5,305 nt of DNA from Chloroflexota bacterium (GTDB taxonomy: Bacteria > Chloroflexota > Anaerolineae > J036 > Brachytrichaceae), in NCBI GenBank assembly GCA_021813225.1, contig JAKALH010000242.1, forward strand, positions 1 through 5,305, given 5' to 3'. The notes under the pieces were generated by a model that worked only from the letters and a program-made list of their open reading frames with translations, made no database searches and had not been told where the DNA came from. The position numbers and the translations under genes are program-made. Positions 1 through 5,305 of this stretch are shown in pieces (the first letter of the stretch is position 1; the number at the start of each line of letters is the position of its first letter).

Positions 1-1
1 C

Positions 2-826
2 TCTACACTGGCGCCCGCTACTATGCCGGTCCCGCGCGAAGCGACGGTGACACCGACTCCGGTGACATATACAGTGCAGGCAGGCGATACGCCGATTGTG
101 ATTGCGAACAAGTTCGGCGTCAGCGTCGCCGACCTGATTGCGTTGAATAAAATCGATCCGGCGGCGCTTCAGATTGGCGCGGTGCTCGTAATCCCGACTG
201 GGCCGCAGGCGGCGCAGGCGAATAATGAATTGCTGCCGTCGCCTACCCCGGCACCCTATACCATCCGCGGGTTGAACGTGTATCGCACGCCGGTCGGCAG
301 CCTGGTATGCCTGGGCGAAGTGTTCAATCCCGGCCCGAACGCGCTGGGTAACGTGCAACTGAGAATCGCGCTGCTCGACAAGGCCGATCAGGTGCTGCTG
401 TCAGTGCCTTTCTCCATCGCCCTAGATATGGTGCCCGCCGGCGAGAGTTCGCCGTTCCGCCTGCTCTTTACCGACCCGCCCGCTGCCTACGCGCAGTACA
501 GCATTTCGGCCATCCGCGGCGAAGCCGTCAATCCCACATCCCGATACGCCAGCGTCAAGGTAACGAAGAAAGCAGGTGCGCAAAGCGGGTTGCAGTACAG
601 GGTCACCGGCGAGATCACCAATGTCGGCAAAGTGAATGCGACGAAGATCCACCTGACCGTCACGACATACAATGCTCAGAAGCAGGTCATCGGTTACCGC
701 GACCTGATTGTCAGCGACGGGCCATTGGCACCCAATGCCGTGCAGCCCTTCGATATCACTCTGGCATCGTCTCCGCCGACAGTCGACAGCTATGCCGTCG
801 TGGTGGATGCGCTGCAGGGACAGTAA
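2..826 (+). CDS. LysM-domain envelope protein with two FxLYD-like repeats, 5'-truncated by the window
   Basis: The frame is open from the first bases and ends with TAA at 824-826. The first ATG is at 23, but the codons before it (S-T-L-A-P-A-T) continue the same Thr/Pro-rich linker, so the real start, and any signal peptide, lie upstream. Residues below are counted from the ATG at 23. A single LysM domain spans about 15-58 (YTVQAGDT at the start, a GVSVADLIALN core, IGAVLVIP at the end); this fold binds N-acetylglucosamine in peptidoglycan. A Pro/Thr spacer follows (about 59-80). Two beta-rich repeats come next, at about 85-165 and 190-265. They align with each other (GEVFNPG and GEITNVG, an L-hydrophobic-L-D/N step, then VPAGESSPF and LAPNAVQPF) and resemble the FxLYD family of extracellular domains. 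The likely role is a wall-attached or exported binding protein; no catalytic motif is seen. LysM is confident, FxLYD moderately so, and the specific function is unknown. Confidence 0.85.
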   Translation, partial: STLAPATMPVPREATVTPTPVTYTVQAGDTPIVIANKFGVSVADLIALNKIDPAALQIGAVLVIPTGPQAAQANNELLPSPTPAPYTIRGLNVYRTPVGSLVCLGEVFNPGPNALGNVQLRIALLDKADQVLLSVPFSIALDMVPAGESSPFRLLFTDPPAAYAQYSISAIRGEAVNPTSRYASVKVTKKAGAQSGLQYRVTGEITNVGKVNATKIHLTVTTYNAQKQVIGYRDLIVSDGPLAPNAVQPFDITLASSPPTVDSYAVVVDALQGQ

Positions 827-829
827 CCG

Positions 830-3496
830 CTACAGCATGCTTACCGGGTCTACATCGACAATAAAGTCGCGGGGGATATCCAGTTGATGCAGCAGTGTTC
901 GCGGTGACGAGGTGCGCACAAATACCTGCCAGCGATAGCGGTTATTGCGGCGCGCAAAGTAGGCGGATGAAGGACCGATCACATCTGATGGCGTGGGCAC
1001 GCGCCGGCGCAGTTGTCGCGCCAGCATTTCACACTTCAGGCGCGCCTGCGCCATATCCTCATCGTCTATTTCGAACCTCACCAACCTGACATAAGGAGGC
1101 AGCTTGAGCATGCTGCGCTGAGCCAGTTCGTAGCGGGCAAACCCACTGACATCGTGTGAGGCAGAGAACTCGATCGCAGGATGTTCGGGATTGTAGGTCT
1201 GCACGATCACGCTTCCCGCCAGCAGGCTGCGCCCGGCGCGGCCAGCCACCTGTTCGATCAAATCGAAAACCCTTTCCGACGCTCGGAAGTCTGGCAGGAA
1301 AAGACCGACATCGGCCAGAACAACCCCCACTAAGGTCACCATCGGCAGATCCAGGCCTTTGGCAATCATCTGCGTACCCACCAGGACATCCGCCTGCTGG
1401 TGCACAAAACGCTGCAGCATCTGGTCGGCGCTGGTTCGATTGGCGCCGCTGCTGCTGTCCTTGTCCCAGCGCACCACCCGCGCGCGCGGGAACTGCTCGT
1501 GAATGGCCTGCTCCACCTTCTGAGTACCGATACCGATGAATCGGATGCGTGAATTACCGCAGGCCGGGCAAACCGCCGGTACTTCCTCGACATGGTCGCA
1601 CTGGTGGCAGCGCAGACTGGGTACGGGACGGCGTCCGCTTGCGTTGCGGTCGCTATCGCCCATCGGCTGGTGATAGGTTAACGGCACATCGTCATTAGGG
1701 CAACGCAGCACATGGCCGCAGTCACGGCAGATCACACACGACGCGCTGCCGCGCCGGTTCAGGAAGATGATCGCCTGCTCGCCGCGAGACAGCGTCCCCG
1801 CCAGGGCCGTTGAAAGTGCGCCGCTGAACATGCTGACGTTGCCGCCGCGTAACTCCGCCCGCATGTCGACGATCTGCACATCCGGCATCGGTTGATACAG
1901 GACGGTGTCCGTCTCGTGTCGTGCGGCACTGTGCACGCCCAGGCGCGCTTCCTGATCGGCGACGCGGCTGGCATGGGCGCGCACGCGGTTCGGCAACTCC
2001 AGCACGCGCAGACTCCCCTGACCAGCCATGTGCCACGCCTCCATGGACGGCGTAGCGCTGCCGAAAATCAAGGCCGCATCGCTGAGCAAGGCATACTGCA
2101 TCGCCACGCGGCGCGCGTCATAGTACGGCAGCGAATTCTGCTTATACGATTGATCATGCTCTTCGTCCAGAACGATCACGCCGACCTGCGGCAGCGGCGC
2201 GAACAATGCCGAGCGCGCGCCGACTACAACAGGCAACTCCCCATTGCGGATGCGACGCCAGGTATCGAAACGTTCACCCGGCTTGAGCCTGCTGTGAATC
2301 AGGGCGACCTTGCCAGGAAAGCGTGACAGGAAACGCCGCGCCGTCTGCGGTGTCAGGCTGATTTCCGGGACGAGCACCAGCGCACCGCGCCCGCGCCGTA
2401 ATTCATAATCCACAGCGCGCATATAGACCTCGGTTTTGCCAGACCCCGTAACCCCGCGCAGCAGAAAGCAGGCGTGCGCCGCCTCAGCAGAACTGCCGCG
2501 GTGCGACGGTCGATGAGCTGCCGACTCCGAGGCAGAACCTTCGCCAGCCTGTGGACTGATAGCCGCCAGAACACTGTCCCAGGCGCGTGACTGGTCGCCA
2601 GTCAGGGGCGGCTCCGATGATACCACGTAATCGATATCCGCCAGAGGATCGCGCCAGCGCTCTGCGTCGCCCAATATGATGTAATCGTGTTGCGCCAGCC
2701 AGTCCAGGTCGGCTCGATTGGCTGCGGTCGAAGCCATGACCCACTCTGCCCAGGCCAGGCGGTTATTCTCGCGAAGGTAATTCAACACCGCGCCGCGCCG
2801 GCGTGCAGCATCGATCCGGCGCGAGTCATTGACCGCAGTGCGCTGCAGGTTATCCAGCACAATCTCAAGCGTAGCATCGGATATGACCAGTTGAACCATC
2901 GTCGTACGGCGTGGTTTGACGGCGGCCGGCTCCAGCGTTGACTGGCGGACGACGACCCCTTCCTGCACCAGGCGCTTGAGTTCGTTCCGCCACCCTCGGA
3001 CGCCGCGCAAGGCAGCCTTCAGCCGGCTCTCAATCAGCGTGCCGCCCTGCTGCAGCAGGTGCATCACGCGGTCGCGCGCGTTGTCGGTGTCGGGCGGCGT
3101 GTTCGCCGTGTCAACGGCGAGGGTGTAGAGATATGAAGAACTGGGGGTATATCCGGGCGGTATCATCAAGGCGCAACAACGACCAAGCGGTGCGTGATAC
3201 TCGGCCGACATCCAGCGCGCCAGATCAAGTTGGCTGGCGTTCAACGCCGGCTTCTCGTCCACCAGCGAATGTATCGGCTTGATGATGTAGTCGCGGGCCT
3301 GCGGTTCGGCACCGGAACCGTCCTGGCGCACGCCATCATTCACGACAACACCCGCGACAAGGCGGTTACGCAGGGGGATGATGACCGCCGAGCCTTGAGT
3401 CACATGCTCCGAATGCTGCCCCGGCACGCTGTAGGTCAATGACATGTCGACCGCATCTGCCAGCGGCGCCACCTCGACGAACCGGTCTCCCTGCAT
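830..3496 (-). CDS. priA: Primosomal protein N' (PriA replication-restart helicase)
   Basis: PriA is a superfamily 2 3'-to-5' DNA helicase that recognises stalled or repaired forks and directs reloading of the replicative helicase. From the ATG at 3496 it has 888 residues, long for the family (E. coli about 730). Order: N-terminal 3'-DNA-binding domain (about 5-105), a winged-helix-like region, LTGDQ (298-302), Walker A GVTGSGKTE (348-356, Lys354), DEEH box (444-447), a zinc-binding insert (about 587-646), GTQMIAKGLDLP (from 707), QVAGRAGR (749-756), and a C-terminal domain ending in VDVDP. The zinc insert has Cys590, 593, 599, 630, 633, 643 and 646, but the expected eighth ligand is Asp602; an extra Cys587 lies nearby. 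A polar linker precedes Walker A (about 314-341). Start choice: in-frame GTG (3532) and TTG (3562) codons exist upstream, but family homology begins near the ATG, and a -10-like TATAGT sits 7 bases before it. None of the three starts has a good Shine-Dalgarno sequence. The stop is TAG at 830-832. Confidence 0.96.
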   Translation of the reverse strand: MQGDRFVEVAPLADAVDMSLTYSVPGQHSEHVTQGSAVIIPLRNRLVAGVVVNDGVRQDGSGAEPQARDYIIKPIHSLVDEKPALNASQLDLARWMSAEYHAPLGRCCALMIPPGYTPSSSYLYTLAVDTANTPPDTDNARDRVMHLLQQGGTLIESRLKAALRGVRGWRNELKRLVQEGVVVRQSTLEPAAVKPRRTTMVQLVISDATLEIVLDNLQRTAVNDSRRIDAARRRGAVLNYLRENNRLAWAEWVMASTAANRADLDWLAQHDYIILGDAERWRDPLADIDYVVSSEPPLTGDQSRAWDSVLAAISPQAGEGSASESAAHRPSHRGSSAEAAHACFLLRGVTGSGKTEVYMRAVDYELRRGRGALVLVPEISLTPQTARRFLSRFPGKVALIHSRLKPGERFDTWRRIRNGELPVVVGARSALFAPLPQVGVIVLDEEHDQSYKQNSLPYYDARRVAMQYALLSDAALIFGSATPSMEAWHMAGQGSLRVLELPNRVRAHASRVADQEARLGVHSAARHETDTVLYQPMPDVQIVDMRAELRGGNVSMFSGALSTALAGTLSRGEQAIIFLNRRGSASCVICRDCGHVLRCPNDDVPLTYHQPMGDSDRNASGRRPVPSLRCHQCDHVEEVPAVCPACGNSRIRFIGIGTQKVEQAIHEQFPRARVVRWDKDSSSGANRTSADQMLQRFVHQQADVLVGTQMIAKGLDLPMVTLVGVVLADVGLFLPDFRASERVFDLIEQVAGRAGRSLLAGSVIVQTYNPEHPAIEFSASHDVSGFARYELAQRSMLKLPPYVRLVRFEIDDEDMAQARLKCEMLARQLRRRVPTPSDVIGPSSAYFARRNNRYRWQVFVRTSSPRTLLHQLDIPRDFIVDVDPVSML

Positions 3497-3503
3497 ATTC
3501 GTT

Positions 3504-3532
3504 ACTATAGCAGGACGAATCGTCCTGCTCAC
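3504..3532 (-). promoter_or_regulatory. Candidate priA promoter, probably leaderless
   Basis: On the minus strand, TATAGT (3509 down to 3504) matches the -10 consensus at 5 of 6 positions. Seventeen bases upstream is GTGAGC (3532 down to 3527), which keeps only the TGA core of the -35 consensus (3 of 6). The -10 box is 7 bases from the ATG at 3496, so transcription would begin at or within a base of the A of the start codon. That would give a leaderless mRNA, consistent with the lack of a Shine-Dalgarno sequence. This is inferred from sequence only. If the upstream GTG or TTG start is used instead, this stretch is coding. Confidence 0.4.
3509..3529. promoter_or_regulatory. 21-bp palindrome in the priA upstream region, candidate operator
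   Basis: A perfect inverted repeat with 10-base arms (AGCAGGACGA and TCGTCCTGCT) surrounds a single central A at 3519. It fills the space between the proposed -35 and -10 elements of priA, where a bound dimeric repressor would block RNA polymerase. It does not match the Gram-positive type LexA box (GAAC-N4-GTTC). The symmetry is directly visible; the operator role is an inference. As RNA the arms could also form a hairpin, but no U-run follows on either strand, so a terminator is unlikely. Confidence 0.45.
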
Positions 3533-3567
3533 GTGATGATTTCCGCCCAGGCGGTTGCTCAACGTAA

Positions 3568-3744
3568 GGCCTGCCGCTCGTTAATGCTGCGCCGCGTCGG
3601 GAAGTGGTAATCAACAACCCCGACCCGGGCTATCTGCCACTTCTGCTCCACGGCAAAGGCGACTCAGTCAGCAGCCAGAAATTCCTGGCGCCTTTCGCGG
3701 CGGTTGAAACCGCGCGCAACGTAGTGCTGCTCCAGCCCCCTTGA
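3568..3744 (+). pseudogene. Short coding-like frame with a hydrolase-like LLLHGKG segment, gene relic or small ORF
   Basis: A plus-strand frame is open from just after a TAA (3565-3567) to TGA at 3742-3744. The only usual start codon is GTG at 3604, which gives 46 residues. No clear Shine-Dalgarno sequence precedes it. From that GTG, 34 of 46 codons end in G or C, as expected for a real gene in this GC-rich DNA. The peptide includes NPDPGYLPLLLHGKGDS followed by FLAPFAAVETARNVVLL. That resembles the first strands of alpha/beta-hydrolases, where an LLLHGxG-type turn forms the oxyanion hole. The nucleophile and the rest of the catalytic triad are absent, so it cannot be a working hydrolase of that family alone. 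It may be the remnant of a decayed gene, a small independent ORF, or chance. The stop codon lies in the loop of the hairpin at 3734-3751. Confidence 0.35.
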
Positions 3745-3751
3745 GGGGGCT
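3734..3751. other. GC-rich hairpin at the end of the short frame
   Basis: The sequence AGCCCCCTTGAGGGGGCT folds into a stem of 7 base pairs (5 of them consecutive G-C), plus a possible T-A closing pair, around a 2-4 base loop. The loop contains the TGA stop of the short plus-strand frame. No T-run follows on either strand, so it is not a classical Rho-independent terminator. It could still act as a processing or pause site, or be a dispersed intergenic palindrome. Confidence 0.5.
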
Positions 3752-3760
3752 TGGCATCGG

Positions 3761-3788
3761 TTGCCCGCGACTTGGAGTCGCCGGGCAA
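3761..3788. other. Strong bulged hairpin, 11 base pairs
   Basis: TTGCCCG (3761-3767) pairs with CGGGCAA (3782-3788), and CGAC (3768-3771) pairs with GTCG (3777-3780). C3781 is bulged and TTGGA forms the loop. It lies 9 bases after the preceding hairpin, and together they form a tandem pair. No T-run follows on either strand, which argues against a standard intrinsic terminator. It could be part of a structured RNA, a U-tract-less terminator, or an intergenic repeat. Confidence 0.5.
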
Positions 3789-4040
3789 ATGTGTCAAAAA
3801 CTTACGGCAGCTAACTTCGACACAGATTGAGTCGGCATCAGGCGAACTTCGCACCTCCGCGATAACCCTTACCAGCCGGTCACATGCCAATACAGCGCGC
3901 AAAGCGCCTGACACACACCAGCACAGCAGGCACGCATAATGATGTGGCGATAATAGCGACGTGCCGCAGCATATTGCGGCCAAATGCGTAAAATCACAGA
4001 TGTGCCAGTCGGGGTCGGATGTGTCGGTGATATGTTTCCA
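3789..4040. other. Spacer without a recognisable gene
   Basis: About 250 bases with no convincing coding frame. The plus-strand frame that continues to 3939 has no ribosome binding site, fewer G/C-ending codons (about 60%) and a low-complexity Ser/Thr/His/Arg translation. The minus-strand frame across the region is equally unlike a protein. No tRNA-like T-arm was found. Toward its 3' end are a small dyad (3963-3980), a -10-like TAAAAT (3989-3994) and three GTCGG pentamers (4008-4012, 4014-4018, 4023-4027). Confidence 0.5.
3963..3994 (+). promoter_or_regulatory. Possible promoter and dyad upstream of the DUF362 gene
   Basis: TAAAAT at 3989-3994 matches the -10 consensus at 5 of 6 positions. 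No good -35 hexamer lies at the usual distance. Instead a 6-base dyad, GCCGCA (3963-3968) and TGCGGC (3975-3980) with a 6-base loop, overlaps the expected -35 position. This could mark an activator- or repressor-controlled promoter. A start near 4001 would leave an untranslated leader of about 60 bases. The evidence is weak. Confidence 0.25.
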
Positions 4041-4046
4041 GAGGAG
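4041..4046 (+). promoter_or_regulatory. Shine-Dalgarno-like GAGGAG before the DUF362 gene
   Basis: GAGGAG pairs well with the 16S rRNA tail but is 14 bases from the ATG at 4061, longer than the usual 5-10. An ATG at 4048 lies 1 base after it and is followed at once by TGA, so it cannot encode a protein. The upstream in-frame stop is TGA at 4028-4030, and no other ATG, GTG or TTG in this frame lies between it and 4061, so ATG 4061 is the earliest possible start. Confidence 0.5.
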
Positions 4047-4060
4047 TATGTGATAACGAG

Positions 4061-5305
4061 ATGGGATCAGATAAATCTGCCTATAAGGTACGCGCTGTTC
4101 ATTGCGACTATCATGCCAGCGACGAGGAAGTCTACCGGTCCCTGAAGCGGGCGACAGACCCGCTGGATCGGACATGGAACAAGCTTAAGAAAGCCAGGCG
4201 GATCGCGATCAAGTTCAACCAGGACAAGATGCCGAAACAGCTTGTCATGTTCGAGAACCACCGCCAGCAACTGGTCAGCGATTCCGTCGTCAGAGCGGTC
4301 CTGCGCCTGCTGCGCGAGAAAACCAGCGCGGAAATTTACTGTATCGACGTCAGTTTCTACCAGGTCTATTCGGGCGCGGAGAAAGACAGCACCACCAACA
4401 TCCGCCATGTGCTGAAGGAGTTCGACGTTGAGTACGTGAACGGGAATGTGGGCGACGTGCACATGATGCCGGTTCCGGGCGGCGGGCTGATGTTCGACAG
4501 GTATCCTCTCCACCAGCGCGCTGTCGGGGCGGACGCCATGATATCCGTGCAAAAGCTGAAGAACCACGCGTTCATGGGCGTCACGCTGTGCCTGAAGAAC
4601 CTGTTCGGCCTGATGCCGACGCAACCGCTGGGCCGGCCGCGGTTCTACTATCACCACCTGGTGCGCATGCCCTATATGCTGGCCGACCTGGGGCGCATCT
4701 ACAATCCGACGTTGAATATCATCGACGGGCTGGTCGGGCAGGCCGGCGAAGAATGGGGCAAAGGCGACGAGCCACGCATCTGCAACACGCTGATCGCGGG
4801 CGACCAGGTCATCGCAACCGACGCCGTCGGGGCGCACCTGATGGGGCATGATCCACAGTCCGACTGGCTGATGGAACCATTCCACCGCGACCGCAACTCG
4901 CTGCTGTGCGCAGCGCAGAGCGGCTTTGGGACGGTCAACCTTGACGAGATTGACTGGCAGTCTGAGGTTGCGGCGCCCGTGGGCAGGTTCTTCGCCAAGA
5001 TCACGGATTCGCAGGAGACAGTCGTCTCGTGGCGGCGCACCACGGCGGAGCAGGCTATGTACTACCTGGATCACCAGAAAGAGCTGCAACGGAAGTATCC
5101 GGGCGAATATATCCTGCTGCAGATGGGCGAGGTGAAGTGGCACGACAAGAGCGGCGTGCTGGATCGCAGCCGGCGCATCCTGTCCGGTCAGCACCCTGAG
5201 CAGGCCATGTGGTTCAAGTACGTTGATCCGGAAGAAACAGAGAACGAACACTTCGAGATTTACGAGCGAACGCTGAAGTCAATCAGGGAAATGCAACTGT
5301 CAGCC
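4061..5305 (+). CDS. DUF362 domain protein with C-terminal extension, 3' end beyond the window
   Basis: The frame is open for 415 codons from ATG 4061 to the last base, with no stop reached. The N-terminus (YKVRAVHCDYHASDEEVY, then IAIKFNQ at 48-54) matches the start of DUF362 proteins. The family signatures follow: a central SVQKLKNHAFMGVTLCLKN stretch with the LKNLFGLMP turn (162-186), IIDGLVGQAGEEWGKG (220-235), and GDQVIATDAVGAHLMGHDP (247-265). The biochemical function of DUF362 (COG2006) is not established. Some members carry 4Fe-4S ferredoxin domains, but the visible cysteines (15, 94, 177, 241, 283) are scattered and form no CxxCxxC cluster. No signal peptide or membrane helix is seen, so it is probably cytoplasmic. 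After about residue 330 there is an extension with KYPGEYILLQMGEV and a charged tail that resembles the small DUF5678 domain; that match is tentative. The family assignment is confident, the role unknown. Confidence 0.88.
   Translation, partial: MGSDKSAYKVRAVHCDYHASDEEVYRSLKRATDPLDRTWNKLKKARRIAIKFNQDKMPKQLVMFENHRQQLVSDSVVRAVLRLLREKTSAEIYCIDVSFYQVYSGAEKDSTTNIRHVLKEFDVEYVNGNVGDVHMMPVPGGGLMFDRYPLHQRAVGADAMISVQKLKNHAFMGVTLCLKNLFGLMPTQPLGRPRFYYHHLVRMPYMLADLGRIYNPTLNIIDGLVGQAGEEWGKGDEPRICNTLIAGDQVIATDAVGAHLMGHDPQSDWLMEPFHRDRNSLLCAAQSGFGTVNLDEIDWQSEVAAPVGRFFAKITDSQETVVSWRRTTAEQAMYYLDHQKELQRKYPGEYILLQMGEVKWHDKSGVLDRSRRILSGQHPEQAMWFKYVDPEETENEHFEIYERTLKSIREMQLSA

Noticed and set aside
3530..3562. Upstream GTG (3532) and TTG (3562) starts for priA
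   Set aside because: They add 12 or 22 residues before the family's normal N-terminus, have no good Shine-Dalgarno sequence, and would place the palindrome and -10 box inside the coding region. They remain possible.
3702..3711. GGTTGAAACC as a possible tRNA T-arm
   Set aside because: It lacks the conserved GTTC, and no acceptor stem, anticodon arm or D-arm could be found around it.
3742..3788. TGA followed by a hairpin, as in a bacterial selenocysteine (SECIS) site
   Set aside because: The frame after the TGA does not look like coding sequence, the loop TTGGA lacks the early G expected in bacterial SECIS loops, and the preceding residues match no known selenoprotein.
3792..3797. A perfect TTGACA on the minus strand as a -35 box
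   Set aside because: The matching -10 position (3769-3774) reads CAAGTC, which is not a credible -10 box, and no gene lies directly downstream.
3630..4175. A 181-codon minus-strand open frame across the spacer
   Set aside because: It overlaps the start of the DUF362 gene, crosses both hairpins, has no recognisable domain, and its composition does not look like a protein.
4067..5251. A 394-codon minus-strand open frame
   Set aside because: It is antisense to the DUF362 gene in the same codon register, its translation is rich in Leu/Arg/His/Gln/Val without recognisable domains, and the plus strand has clear family motifs.

Overview
The window looks like a piece of a GC-rich bacterial chromosome, most likely from the Chloroflexota (Anaerolineae or a related class). 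That assignment is an inference. It rests on a Thr/Pro-rich LysM protein with FxLYD-like repeats, the wording of the PriA helicase motifs (GLDLP, ADVGLFLPDFRASER) and a large DUF362 protein, a combination I associate with that phylum. No rRNA, tRNA, CRISPR array, insertion sequence or phage gene was found.

Layout. Bases 1-826 (+) hold the 3' part of a probable secreted or surface LysM protein whose start lies before the window. Bases 830-3496 (-) hold priA, the primosomal replication-restart helicase. It runs tail to tail with the LysM gene, with only 3 bases between the stop codons. Bases 3497-4060 are mostly non-coding: a candidate priA promoter with a 21-bp palindrome, a short plus-strand frame that looks like coding sequence or a gene relic (3568-3744), two strong hairpins (3734-3751 and 3761-3788), and a possible promoter and ribosome binding site for the next gene. 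From 4061 to the end (+) one long open frame encodes a DUF362-family protein. It has no stop before base 5305, so it runs off the window, and a long antisense frame on the minus strand hides it.

The genes do not form an obvious pathway. PriA is a housekeeping DNA-replication protein, the LysM protein probably acts at the cell envelope, and the biochemical role of the DUF362 protein is unknown. Each seems to be transcribed separately: the first two converge, and priA and the DUF362 gene diverge across a spacer of about 560 bases.

The points most worth a second look are a PriA zinc site with one Cys replaced by Asp, the palindrome inside a probably leaderless priA promoter, the hydrolase-like peptide frame that ends in a hairpin, and the DUF362 protein with a C-terminal extension. 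I see no convincing new multi-gene system.
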